Assembly (NCBI GenBank): GCA_025924295.1
Contig: JAICEG010000051.1
Location: 1 to 16,929, forward strand
DNA length: 16,929 nt
DNA from: Vicinamibacteria bacterium
GTDB taxonomy: Bacteria; Acidobacteriota; Vicinamibacteria; Vicinamibacterales; UBA2999
Direction of reading: 5' to 3'
In this document: positions 6,171 through 14,663 of the stretch, piece by piece
How positions within the stretch are numbered: position 1 is the stretch's first letter
Layout of the letters: the number at the start of each line of letters is the position of its first letter
The notes under the pieces: model-generated
Database searches by the model: none
What the model saw: only the letters and a program-made list of their open reading frames with translations
What the model was told of the DNA's origin: nothing
Made by a program: the position numbers and the translations under genes

Positions 6171-8411
6171 CTAACGGGACGACCGCGCCGCGGGGCTGTT
6201 CGTCTGTGTCACGCGCATCACGAAATCCAACATCGTCTGGCGGAGGTGGGTCACCAGACGTGAATCGTTGAAACCATGCCGCTGCTTGGCGTAGACCATC
6301 ATCTCGAAAGGCTTACCGGCTCTCTGCAGCTCGTACGCGAACTGAATCGAGTTCTGCATGTGGACGTTGTCGTCCATGGTCCCGTGAACGAGGAGCATCT
6401 GAGCGTTCAACTGGTCGGCCGCGAAGCGCGGCGCAGTGCGACGGTAACCTTCGACATTGTTCCTGGGCATCTTCATCAGCCGCTCTGTGTAGACGGTGTC
6501 GTAGTCACGCCAGTCGGTCACTGGCGCCCCCACGATACCGGCCGACCAGGTCGTGCTGTGAGTGAGCGCGTACGCCGTCATGAACCCGCCATAGCTCCAG
6601 CCGCTGAGGACGAGTCGTGACGGATCGACCCACGTCTGCTGCTTCAGCCACGCGACTCCGTCTTCGAGATCCTGGAGCTCCACTTCGCCGAGCCGGCCGT
6701 ACACAGGCCACTGCGACTCTGCGCCTTTTCCACTCGCGCTCCTGTTGTCCAGTATCCAGACGACGACACCGTGCTGAGCGAGCAACTGGTGGAACATGTA
6801 CTCACTGCCGCCCCACTGATCGCGTACCTGCGCGGCGCCGGGCCCTGCATACGTAAACTGGTACACGGGATAACGGCGCGACGGGTCGAAATCCGGCGGC
6901 TTGATGAGCATCCCATCCATCACGAAACCATCGCGCGTCTTCACCTGCACGAACTCCGGCGTCGACGGCCTGAACTCGGTCAGCGCCGAAACGGCATTGG
7001 CGTCGATCACGCGGACTTCGGAGCCGTCCGCGCGGTGCAACCTCACCTGGGTTGGCGTTGTGACGTTGCTCCATATGCCGACGTACTGCGTGAAGTCGGA
7101 ATTGAAGATCGCGCGATTCGTGCCAGCGCGCTGGGACAGTCGCGTCATCGCGCTGCCGTCAAGCCGGATCCGATAGATATCCGTGGCAATCGAACTGCGC
7201 TCGGGTGAGGAGAAATAGATCGCACCGTTGGCTTCATCGACTCCGTAGAGCGTGCGCACTTCCCATTGCCCGTTGGTCACCTGTGCGATCAAGTCGCCCG
7301 CAGCGCTGTAGCGATACACATGCTTGAAGCCACTGCGCTCGCTCAACCACAGGAACGATCCGTCCTTCAGCCACACGGGATTACCGTTCTCATTCACCCA
7401 TGCCTTGGTCGTCTCGCGAATCAGGCGCCGCGTACGGCTGTTCGCCACGTCGGCGAGGTTCAGGTCGAGCCATGTCTGTTCGCGGTCCTGGACCTGGTGC
7501 ACCACCTGCTGTGAATCCGGCGACCAACCGACGTTGACGATCAGGATCTCGACGCCCGAGTACGTGCTGAGATCGACCCAGGAAGGCCCACCGCCTGCAA
7601 CACGCGCAACCCCGAGTTTCACGAGCGGGTTGGGATCTCCGGCCTTCGGGTAGTCCGTGACTTCGAGGGCGGGTCGATAGGGGACGTGGTCGACGACGGT
7701 GTACTCGGGTACCGGCCGCTCGTCGAGTTGGAGAAACGCGAGCCGAGTCGAGTCCGGGCTCCACCAGTAGCCCCGGAAATTTCCTCGTCCGTAGATCTCC
7801 TCCTGATAGAGCCAGTCGAGCTTTCCGTTGAGAAGTTCGTGATTGCCGTCAGTTGTGATCGCTTGCTCCCGCTGCGATGTGACGTCGACGACGTGCAGGT
7901 TGTTGCCGCGTACGAATGCCACCATCCGCCCGTCCGGGCTGAAGGTTGCGATCTCTTCTTCCCCGCGTTCCCTGGTCAGCCGGGCGGCCTTCTTCGACGC
8001 AAAGTCATAAAAATACAGGTCGTCGCCGATCGTTGCCAGCGCACCAGTGCGGGTGGGGTTGAAGGTGAGGTCCTCGGAGCGGGCGATTTGCGAAGCTTCG
8101 TCACGACTGACACCTGGCAGCGAGGCCACTGCGGCCTCCATTGCAGCGGCATCGAACAGTGACGATGTGTTGCCCGACGCCGCATTGACCGTGAGCCACT
8201 CGCCGCCGTTCGCCCCGCGTCGGCGGGTGATGTACGTCGCCGGATCGAGCCACGTAATCGCTGTCTCCGGTGTGCCGCTGAAGTTGATGCGCCGCGTCGG
8301 GCTATAGATGTCGTCGATGGTCAGGCGTCGCGAGCCGACCTGTGCGTCGAGGCTCACGAACGCCGCAAGGACGACGAGCGAAACGGCCGCGAAAAGAGGA
8401 CGCTTTCCCAT
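6171..8411 (-). CDS. Secreted S9B (DPP IV-type) dipeptidyl peptidase
   Basis: A 746-residue serine peptidase expected to release N-terminal X-Pro or X-Ala dipeptides in the periplasm or outside the cell. Starting at the ATG at 8411 gives a clean signal peptide (MGKRPLFAAVSLVVLAAFVS, cut near LDA-Q); an ATG at 8462 would bury it behind 17 extra residues. The N-terminal two thirds form the DPP IV beta-propeller, with the DWLYQEEIYGR segment carrying Glu204 and Glu205, which bind the substrate amino terminus in this family. The C-terminal alpha/beta-hydrolase domain has Ser606 in GWSYGGF, Asp680 in HGTMDDNVH and His712 in RHGFN. All parts are intact and the length is usual. With the M49 peptidase on the other strand it suggests growth on proline-containing peptides. 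The MTHFR-like gene follows directly. Confidence 0.93.
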   Translation of the reverse strand: MGKRPLFAAVSLVVLAAFVSLDAQVGSRRLTIDDIYSPTRRINFSGTPETAITWLDPATYITRRRGANGGEWLTVNAASGNTSSLFDAAAMEAAVASLPGVSRDEASQIARSEDLTFNPTRTGALATIGDDLYFYDFASKKAARLTRERGEEEIATFSPDGRMVAFVRGNNLHVVDVTSQREQAITTDGNHELLNGKLDWLYQEEIYGRGNFRGYWWSPDSTRLAFLQLDERPVPEYTVVDHVPYRPALEVTDYPKAGDPNPLVKLGVARVAGGGPSWVDLSTYSGVEILIVNVGWSPDSQQVVHQVQDREQTWLDLNLADVANSRTRRLIRETTKAWVNENGNPVWLKDGSFLWLSERSGFKHVYRYSAAGDLIAQVTNGQWEVRTLYGVDEANGAIYFSSPERSSIATDIYRIRLDGSAMTRLSQRAGTNRAIFNSDFTQYVGIWSNVTTPTQVRLHRADGSEVRVIDANAVSALTEFRPSTPEFVQVKTRDGFVMDGMLIKPPDFDPSRRYPVYQFTYAGPGAAQVRDQWGGSEYMFHQLLAQHGVVVWILDNRSASGKGAESQWPVYGRLGEVELQDLEDGVAWLKQQTWVDPSRLVLSGWSYGGFMTAYALTHSTTWSAGIVGAPVTDWRDYDTVYTERLMKMPRNNVEGYRRTAPRFAADQLNAQMLLVHGTMDDNVHMQNSIQFAYELQRAGKPFEMMVYAKQRHGFNDSRLVTHLRQTMLDFVMRVTQTNSPAARSSR

Positions 8412-8415
8412 GCTG

Positions 8416-8488
8416 ATCAGGGTACCACCGGGAATGGGGTTGTGCGGCACGCGCGAGGGCATCGAAACAGAACCAGAAAAACCCTGAT
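8416..8488. repeat. Perfect 8-base inverted repeat in divergent promoter region
   Basis: ATCAGGGT (8416-8423) and ACCCTGAT (8481-8488) are exact inverted copies with centres about 65 bases apart. One lies just upstream of the S9 peptidase start, the other overlaps the candidate -10 box of the ribonuclease gene. This placement would suit paired operator sites bound by one regulator, but a chance match is not excluded. Confidence 0.3.
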
Positions 8489-8490
8489 AT
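8462..8490 (+). promoter_or_regulatory. Candidate promoter of the ribonuclease-peptidase-aminotransferase-malQ cluster
   Basis: TCGAAA (8462-8467, 4 of 6 to TTGACA) and TGATAT (8485-8490, 3 of 6 to TATAAT) are exactly 17 bases apart. The predicted transcription start would lie only a few bases before the GTG at 8504, which has no ribosome site. This is a weak match on its own; spacing and position are the main support. Confidence 0.3.
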
Positions 8491-8503
8491 CGTCACTGGT
8501 CAC

Positions 8504-9880
8504 GTGGCGAAACTGACATTTCTTGGGGCTGCTCGTACCGTCACTGGTTCCAAGTATCTGCTCGAACACGACGGCCGGAGGGTCCTTTTCGACTGCGGGC
8601 TGTTTCAGGGGTTGAAGGAGTTACGTCTTCGAAACTGGGACGCGTTCCCGGTCTCGCCGGCCAGTCTCGACGCGGTCGTCCTCACGCACGCTCACCTGGA
8701 CCACGTGGGTCACCTTCCCAGGTTGATCGCCCAGGGTTTCAGGGGCCGCGTCTTCTGCACACCCGGCACGAAAGATTTGTGTCAGGTCGTGTTACCCGAT
8801 GCCGGCCGTATCCAGGAAGAGGATGCGCGGCAGGCAAACAAGCACGGTTACTCGAGACACCAGCCCGCCTTGCCGCTGTTCAGCGAGAGCGACGCGCTGC
8901 GCGCGCTGACGCACTTGCAGCCTCTCGGATACGACAGGCCGATCGAGGTCGCGCCAGGGGTCTCCGTCGAGTTTCATCCCGCCGGACACTTGCTGGGATC
9001 CGCTTTCGTGATGGCGCGACTGACAGGTGGTCCAAACATTTTGTTTGGAGGTGATCTCGGGCGTTACAACCGGCCGATTCTTCCCGATCCGTCTGGAGCG
9101 ATTGCCGCTGACGTCGTCCTCGTGGAATCGACGTATGGTGACCGAGATCACCAGCCGGATGATTCGGGGGCGCAGTTGGCGGATGTCATACAGCAGACCG
9201 CTGGCCGCCACGGAAAGCTCGTCATCCCTGCATTCGCGATCGGCCGCGTCGAGGAGCTGCTTTATTGGGTGCGGCGCCTGGAAGCGGAGCATCGCATTCC
9301 GGTGCTCCCGGTCTACGTCGATAGCCCGATGGCGACTGAAGCGCTCAGGTACTACAGCGCAAGGGTCGCGGAACTCGATGAGGAACTGCGACCGACCTCG
9401 GGCCCGGTCTACGCTTTCGCAACCACACGGTTCCAGACCGTCTCGTCTCCTCAGCAGTCGAAGGAACTCACGGCCAGCCGCCGACCCGCGATCGTGATTT
9501 CATCGAGCGGCATGGCGACAGGCGGCCGCGTCCTGCACCATCTCGCCGCGGCTTTGCCCGATCAGAGGAACACGGTGCTCTTCGTCGGTTATCAAGCGGC
9601 CGGCACACGTGGGCGACAGCTTATCGATGGCATGAAGGAAGTCAGGATTCATGGACACAGCATCGCGGTGAACGCCAGCATCGCCAAGATCGATTCGATG
9701 TCCGCCCATGCCGATCGCGGTGAGATCCTGAGGTGGCTCGGAACGCTGCCGTCCGCTCCCCGTCGGCTGTGTCTGGTGCACGGAGAGCCGCAGCCGATGG
9801 ACCAGCTCAAGGCGCTGATCAAAGACCGTCTGTCCTGGGCGCCGCATACCCCGGAACACGGAGAAACGATTGACCTCTGA
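8504..9880 (+). CDS. Metallo-beta-lactamase/beta-CASP ribonuclease (CPSF73-like, TTHA0252 type)
   Basis: A 458-residue zinc-dependent RNA nuclease of the cytosol. The MBL part has His62-x-His64-x-Asp66-His67 in THAHLDHVGH, His162 in GHLLGSA and Asp184 in GGDLGR. The beta-CASP part carries motif A (Glu208, ESTYGDR), motif B (His402, MSAHAD) and motif C (His426, VHGE). All metal-binding positions are present and the length fits the bacterial members, which act as endo- and 5'-exonucleases on RNA; the targets of this one are unknown. It starts with GTG at 8504, the first start after the divergent promoter region, without a Shine-Dalgarno sequence. Its last 11 bases overlap the next gene, so it heads the four-gene cluster to 14662. 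The DNA-directed SNM1/Pso2 subgroup is less likely given the motif C histidine. Confidence 0.92.
   Translation: MAKLTFLGAARTVTGSKYLLEHDGRRVLFDCGLFQGLKELRLRNWDAFPVSPASLDAVVLTHAHLDHVGHLPRLIAQGFRGRVFCTPGTKDLCQVVLPDAGRIQEEDARQANKHGYSRHQPALPLFSESDALRALTHLQPLGYDRPIEVAPGVSVEFHPAGHLLGSAFVMARLTGGPNILFGGDLGRYNRPILPDPSGAIAADVVLVESTYGDRDHQPDDSGAQLADVIQQTAGRHGKLVIPAFAIGRVEELLYWVRRLEAEHRIPVLPVYVDSPMATEALRYYSARVAELDEELRPTSGPVYAFATTRFQTVSSPQQSKELTASRRPAIVISSSGMATGGRVLHHLAAALPDQRNTVLFVGYQAAGTRGRQLIDGMKEVRIHGHSIAVNASIAKIDSMSAHADRGEILRWLGTLPSAPRRLCLVHGEPQPMDQLKALIKDRLSWAPHTPEHGETIDL
9860..9863 (+). promoter_or_regulatory. Ribosome binding site that supports a TTG start
   Basis: GGAG ends 6 bases before TTG at 9870, inside the end of the ribonuclease gene. 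No ATG or GTG in this frame lies at a useful distance, so TTG is the best start for the M49 gene. Confidence 0.55.
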
Positions 9881-11831
9881 ACGGCGATACCTGCTCGAGC
9901 GAGTCGACGACGTCGCGGTTGTCCAGTTGTACGCGGACGGCTTTGCCGGTTTGTCCCTGCGCGAGAAAGTCCTCGTGTGGCACCTCTATCTGGCAGCTCT
10001 CGCCGGCCGCGACATCTATTACGACCAGCGCCATGCGCTCGCTCTGGAGATGCGTTCGGTCCTCGAAGCGATCCTCACGCATGCGAGGGGTGTCGACCAG
10101 GCCGTGCTGCGCGAGATTCGACGCTACACGAAGCTGTTCTGGATCAACAGCGGCCCGTACAACAACGTGACCGCGCGCAAGTTCGTTCTCAACCTCACAG
10201 AGGTGCAGCTACTCGAGGCGGCGACGGCCGCTGCGAACGCCGGTGCGGTGCTGACGAGAACACCGGTGGCGTCGGTCGCGGCGCTCGCCACACGGCTGGC
10301 GCCGATGTTTCTCGATCCCTCAATCGATCCGACGGTCACCAACAAGACCCCCGGCCCAGGCCACGACTTCCTGTCCGCCAGTTCGAGCAATCTGTACTCG
10401 GGTGTTCGGATCGCGGATCTCGACGACTTCACAGAACGTTACGGGCTGAACTCCCGTCTGCTGCGCGAGGGGGATCGCCTGATGGAGGAAGTCTATCGGG
10501 TGGGCGGCCGCTACGACCGCGAGATCCGTCGGATCATCACTCACCTTCGCGACGCCCTTCCGTATGCGACGCCATCGATGGGTGAGGCGCTGACGGCGCT
10601 CATTCGCTTTTACGAAACCGGCGAGGATGCCGATCGAGTGGCGTATGACATCGCCTGGGTGCGCGATCAGGATTCGCCCGTCGACACCATCAATGGCTTC
10701 ATCGAGGTCTACATGGATCCCCGCGGCGTCAAGGGCGCGTGGGAGGGAATCGTCAGCTACGTCAACGAAGACAAGACGCGCAACATTCAGGCGCTTGCCG
10801 ACAATGCGCAGTGGTTCGAAGATCGCATGCCGTGGGATCCGCGGTTTCGAAAGCCGGACGTGACCGGCGTCACGGCGCGCGCCATCGAGGTCGTGGTGGA
10901 AACGGGTGACTCCGGTCCCCTGACCGCCATCGGCATCAACTTGCCAAACGACCAAGCCATTCGCGAGCGATATGGCAGCAAGTCGGTCACGCTCGCCAAC
11001 GTCACCGACGCATACGAGCGTTCAACACCGCCGGCGATGAGAGTGGAATTCTCCTGGAGCTCCGGAGAAGCCGAGCGGGCGATGAAGTGGGGCGGCTTGG
11101 CTCAAGAGTTGACGACCGCGATGCACGAAGTCATCGGCCATGGCTCCGGCCGGATGGCACCCGGCGTCAACGACCCTCCTCACCGCCTTCTTGGCGAACA
11201 GTACTCCTCGATTGAGGAGGCCCGCGCCGACCTGGTCGCCCTCTACTTCCTGCCTGATCCCAAACTCGTCGAACTGGGCATCGTGCCGGCCGACGATCAC
11301 GATCAAATCATTGCGACCGAGTACGAGTACTACGTCCGCAACGCGCTGGTTCAGCTGCGGCGTGTGCGTGAAGGCACGCAGCTCGAAGAAGACCACATGC
11401 GCAACCGGCAGATGATCGTGAACTGGTTGCGCGCGCATACCGCGGCCATCGACGTCAGGCGCCGCGACGGCAACACCTACTTCGTCATGGTCGATGCGGA
11501 CGAGTTCCGTAAGGGCGTCGGGCAGTTGCTCGGCGAGGTACAGCGCATCAAGGGCGAGGGCGATGCCAGGGCCGCGCGAGATCTATTCGAGACCTATGGC
11601 GTGCACTTCGATCCGGTATTGCGCGACGAGATCGTGGCCCGCGTCGATCGATTGCAGCTTCCGTCCTATACCGGTTTCGTGATGCCGCGACTCGAACCCC
11701 GGCGGGATGAGCGTGGGGCGATCGTGGATGTCGAGATCTCGTACCCGTGCGATCTCGAGACGCAGATGCTCGAGTACTCGTCGTTCGCCAGTGGTGACGG
11801 CGATCAGAGCGCCGGTCAGACGACGGCGTGA
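9870..11831 (+). CDS. M49 family metallopeptidase (dipeptidyl peptidase III type)
   Basis: A 653-residue zinc peptidase, without signal peptide, expected to remove dipeptides from the N-terminus of short peptides in the cytosol. The M49 signature HEVIGHGSG gives His419, Glu420 (general base) and His424 in the family's distinctive HExxGH spacing; the second motif EEARAD supplies Glu450 as third zinc ligand. The N-terminal half is mostly helical, with WINSGPYNN (91-99) and GYNSNLYSG-like SSSNLYSGVR (171-180) phrases typical of bacterial members. It starts at TTG (9870) with GGAG upstream, overlapping the ribonuclease gene by 11 bases, and ends with a 4-base GTGA overlap into the aminotransferase gene, which implies cotranslation. 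It is the cytosolic counterpart of the exported DPP IV-like enzyme encoded on the other strand. Confidence 0.9.
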   Translation: MTSERRYLLERVDDVAVVQLYADGFAGLSLREKVLVWHLYLAALAGRDIYYDQRHALALEMRSVLEAILTHARGVDQAVLREIRRYTKLFWINSGPYNNVTARKFVLNLTEVQLLEAATAAANAGAVLTRTPVASVAALATRLAPMFLDPSIDPTVTNKTPGPGHDFLSASSSNLYSGVRIADLDDFTERYGLNSRLLREGDRLMEEVYRVGGRYDREIRRIITHLRDALPYATPSMGEALTALIRFYETGEDADRVAYDIAWVRDQDSPVDTINGFIEVYMDPRGVKGAWEGIVSYVNEDKTRNIQALADNAQWFEDRMPWDPRFRKPDVTGVTARAIEVVVETGDSGPLTAIGINLPNDQAIRERYGSKSVTLANVTDAYERSTPPAMRVEFSWSSGEAERAMKWGGLAQELTTAMHEVIGHGSGRMAPGVNDPPHRLLGEQYSSIEEARADLVALYFLPDPKLVELGIVPADDHDQIIATEYEYYVRNALVQLRRVREGTQLEEDHMRNRQMIVNWLRAHTAAIDVRRRDGNTYFVMVDADEFRKGVGQLLGEVQRIKGEGDARAARDLFETYGVHFDPVLRDEIVARVDRLQLPSYTGFVMPRLEPRRDERGAIVDVEISYPCDLETQMLEYSSFASGDGDQSAGQTTA

Positions 11832-13039
11832 TCAGCACTCCGGGTGCCATGTTCTCGAACCGTCTGCCCCCGCACGCCGAGATCAACCCACTGACTCGGG
11901 CGCGCTCGGCACTGGAGACGGCCGGTGTGGCGATTGCAGATCTCACCGAGTCGAACCCGACGGCGGTCGGAATCACGTACCCGGACGATCTCCTCGGCAT
12001 GCTGGGCGCCGACCACGCCCGGCGATACGCTCCGCAGCCGCTCGGCCTGGATGTCGCGCGCGCCGCGGTTGCGTCTGATTACGCGCGCCGTGGCGCCCAT
12101 GTCGATCCACAGCAAATCGTTCTCTCGGCGAGCTCGAGCGAAGCTTACAGCTGGCTGTTCAAGCTTCTGTGCGATCCGGGTGACGCCGTGTTGGTGCCGC
12201 AGCCGAGCTACCCGCTGTTCGAGCACCTGACCCGACTCGAAAGCGTCGAGTCGATTCCTTACCATCTCGTCTATCACGGTCGCTGGGAAATCGACTTCCT
12301 GTCTCTTACCGCCGCACCCGCGAACGTGCGTGCCGCGCTGCTGGTATCGCCGAACAACCCCACGGGCTCGTTCGTCACGAAGGAGGAGGCAGATCGGCTG
12401 GCCGAGATCTGCCGGGCGCGAGGATGGGCCATCGTGGCTGATGAAGTCTTCGCCGACTACGCCATCGACGTGAAGAATCCGCGGACCGAGTGCGTCATGG
12501 GCCTCGACGTGCTGTCCTTCACGCTGGGTGGCGCATCGAAGTCGCTCGGGTTGCCGCAAATCAAGCTTGGGTGGATGGTCGTTGGCGGCCCGGAGCCCGA
12601 GCGTAGCCGTGCCCTGGCGGCGCTCGAGGTCATCGCGGATACGTTCCTGTCCGTGGGCACGCCCGTTCAGGGCGCGGCCCCGTCGCTGCTGGCTCGAGGG
12701 GGGAGCGTCAGGGATCCGATCAGGCACCGTATTGCCGGGAACCTTGCCCGTGCCCGGTCCCTGTCTGCGGGTTACCCCGCTTGCACGCTGCTGCCCGTTG
12801 AAGGCGGGTGGTCGCTGGTCGTCCGCGTGCCAGCGTATCGCTCGGAGGAAGCCCTGACACTGGAGTTGCTGGAGCGGGAACACGTGCTCGTGCACCCGGG
12901 GTATTTTTTCGACTTTCCGCACGAAGCCTACATCGTTGTCAGCCTCCTTCCGCCGCCCGACCAATTTGTCGATGCCTTCGCCAGGACGCTGAGGTTCGCG
13001 TCCACACCAAGTTCGTCGCTGAGCGAGCACAAGCGATAA
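11828..13039 (+). CDS. Class I/II PLP aminotransferase-like enzyme lacking the usual C-terminal substrate arginine
   Basis: A 403-residue fold-type I PLP enzyme of the cytosol. Visible: TESNPT near the N-terminus (40-45), SASSSEAY (100-107, phosphate-binding turn), PQPSYPL (124-130), SPNNPTG (174-180), Asp205 in ADEVF, and Lys238 in GGASKSLGLPQIKLGW (Schiff base). Where most relatives read Y-x-R-I/V-x-F/L, with an Arg that holds the substrate carboxylate, this protein reads AYIVVSLLP (367-375), so that Arg appears replaced by Val. The substrate may therefore lack an alpha-carboxylate or be held differently; an ordinary amino acid aminotransferase should not be assumed. The GTG at 11828 overlaps the preceding stop (GTGA). 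Its neighbours are a dipeptidyl peptidase and an amylomaltase, which does not settle the role. Confidence 0.85.
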   Translation: MISTPGAMFSNRLPPHAEINPLTRARSALETAGVAIADLTESNPTAVGITYPDDLLGMLGADHARRYAPQPLGLDVARAAVASDYARRGAHVDPQQIVLSASSSEAYSWLFKLLCDPGDAVLVPQPSYPLFEHLTRLESVESIPYHLVYHGRWEIDFLSLTAAPANVRAALLVSPNNPTGSFVTKEEADRLAEICRARGWAIVADEVFADYAIDVKNPRTECVMGLDVLSFTLGGASKSLGLPQIKLGWMVVGGPEPERSRALAALEVIADTFLSVGTPVQGAAPSLLARGGSVRDPIRHRIAGNLARARSLSAGYPACTLLPVEGGWSLVVRVPAYRSEEALTLELLEREHVLVHPGYFFDFPHEAYIVVSLLPPPDQFVDAFARTLRFASTPSSSLSEHKR

Positions 13040-13072
13040 TCGGATCGTCGTTTCCCCTGGGTTCTTCCCTTC

Positions 13073-14662
13073 ATGACAACTGGTCCCATCGATCGGCGCG
13101 CTGGCATGCTGGTGCCGCTGTTTTCAATGCCCTCCTCCCGGAGTTGGGGCATTGGCGAGATCGGTGACCTCGAAACCATGACGGCCTGGCTGGCGGACTC
13201 TGGCCAGCGCCTGCTGCAACTCCTGCCGATCACCGAGACGTCGCCCGAGGACCCCTCGCCCTACGGTTCGATCAGCGCGATGGCCATCGACCCGCAGTAC
13301 ATCTCGATCGAGGCCATGGAAGACTTCGCCGCTCTTGGCGGAGAGCGCCAGCAGGACGCAGGCTTTCGCGAGGCTCTCGATCGAGTGCGCTCCGCGCGGG
13401 CGATTGACTATCGGGCGGTCCGCGAGCTGAAGCACGCAGTGCTGCGACGGGCCTTCGATCATTTCGTCGCAACCGAGTGGTCGGGCAACTCGGCGCGGGC
13501 GCGGGCGCTCAAAGCGTACGCCGCCGAGCACTCGTGGTGGCTCGATGACTACGCGCTCTTCCGCGCGCTGCGTGCGCGCTACGGCGAGCGCCCGTGGATG
13601 GAATGGCCGGAGCCAATCCGCACGCGCGAGCCTGGGGCCATCGAGGCGGAACGACACGCGCTTCGTGACGAAGTGCTCTTCCGGACCTACCTCCAGTGGA
13701 TCGCCGGCGAGCAATGGGCTGTGGCGCGCGCCCACTCGAACGGTGTCGCGCTGTTCGGTGACCTGCCGTTCATGGTCAGCGGTGACAGTGCGGATGTCTG
13801 GTCGCGTCAGGACGAGTTCGGAGAGGACGGCTCCGTCGGAGTTCCCCCGGATGCTTTCAGTGCCTCGGGACAGGACTGGGGTTTGCCGCCGTATCGATGG
13901 GATGTGGTGAAGCAGCGAGACTTCGGCTGGCTCCGCCTGCGAGCCAGGCGGATGGCGCAGCTCTTCGACGGCTATCGCGTCGACCACGTCGTCGGCTTCT
14001 ATCGAACGTTCGTGCGACCGAAAGGGGGCGGCCAGGGAGTATTCACTCCTGCCGATGAACCGGCCCAGACTGCGCTCGGTGAACGGGTGTTGAGTGTTTT
14101 CAGATCGACCGGAGTCGAAATCGTCGCCGAAGATCTCGGCACGGTCCCGGATTTCGTACGGGAGTCTCTTGCCCGTGCGGCCATCCCTGGCTACAAGGTG
14201 TTCCGGTGGGAGCGGCATTGGCACAGGCCGGCCCAGCCATTCAGGGATCCGCCAGAGTATCCGGCTGCGTCCGTCGCGACGTCAGGGACGCACGACACCG
14301 AACCGATGACAGTGTGGTGGGCGCAGGCCCTGATGGCAGAACGCCAGGCAGTGCTCGATACGCCTGCCGTTCGCCGCCAGCTGAGTGACTCAGATCGCAG
14401 GCAGGCGATGGAATCGCCGTCGCTGTCGCCATCCCTGAGGAGCGTCTTGCTCGAAGTGCTTTTTGCGTCCGGCTCCGATCTCCTCATCCTGCCGATCCAG
14501 GACGCGTTCGGCTGGAGCGATCGAATCAATCAGCCGGCGACCGTGGGCGACCAGAATTGGACCTGGCGCCTGCCCTGGCCAATCGATCGAATGTCGAGCG
14601 AGCCCGAGGCAGCGTCTGTGGAGCGGCAGCTCCGAGACTGGGCCCGGTTGTACCGACGCTGA
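13073..14662 (+). CDS. malQ: 4-alpha-glucanotransferase (amylomaltase, GH77)
   Basis: A 529-residue cytosolic enzyme that transfers alpha-1,4-glucan segments between malto-oligosaccharides, used in maltodextrin and glycogen turnover. Family marks in order: an N-terminal RRAGMLVPLFS, then SSRSWGIGEIGD (21-32), PSPYGSISAMAIDP (61-74), GDLPFMVSGDSADVW (229-243) and PPDAFSASGQDWGLPPY (258-274). The nucleophile is Asp304 in GYRVDHVVG, the acid/base Glu353 in VAEDLGTVP, and the third acid Asp408 in GTHDTE. The C-terminal RINQPATVGDQNW (484-496) is also typical. Length is that of the short Thermus-type enzyme. It starts at ATG 13073, 33 bases after the aminotransferase stop; GATAAT at 13035-13040 could be a -10 box of an internal promoter, with no good -35. 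It ends one base before the stop of convergent glnS, leaving no room for a terminator. Confidence 0.95.
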   Translation: MTTGPIDRRAGMLVPLFSMPSSRSWGIGEIGDLETMTAWLADSGQRLLQLLPITETSPEDPSPYGSISAMAIDPQYISIEAMEDFAALGGERQQDAGFREALDRVRSARAIDYRAVRELKHAVLRRAFDHFVATEWSGNSARARALKAYAAEHSWWLDDYALFRALRARYGERPWMEWPEPIRTREPGAIEAERHALRDEVLFRTYLQWIAGEQWAVARAHSNGVALFGDLPFMVSGDSADVWSRQDEFGEDGSVGVPPDAFSASGQDWGLPPYRWDVVKQRDFGWLRLRARRMAQLFDGYRVDHVVGFYRTFVRPKGGGQGVFTPADEPAQTALGERVLSVFRSTGVEIVAEDLGTVPDFVRESLARAAIPGYKVFRWERHWHRPAQPFRDPPEYPAASVATSGTHDTEPMTVWWAQALMAERQAVLDTPAVRRQLSDSDRRQAMESPSLSPSLRSVLLEVLFASGSDLLILPIQDAFGWSDRINQPATVGDQNWTWRLPWPIDRMSSEPEAASVERQLRDWARLYRR

Positions 14663-14663
14663 A

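Noticed and set aside
11816..13030. A minus-strand open frame of 404 codons opposite the aminotransferase gene
   Set aside because: It mirrors the coding strand, is rich in Arg, Gly and His as antisense translations are, and has no motif.
13124..14224. A minus-strand open frame of 366 codons opposite malQ
   Set aside because: It is antisense to a complete GH77 enzyme with all catalytic residues in place, with nothing recognisable in its translation.
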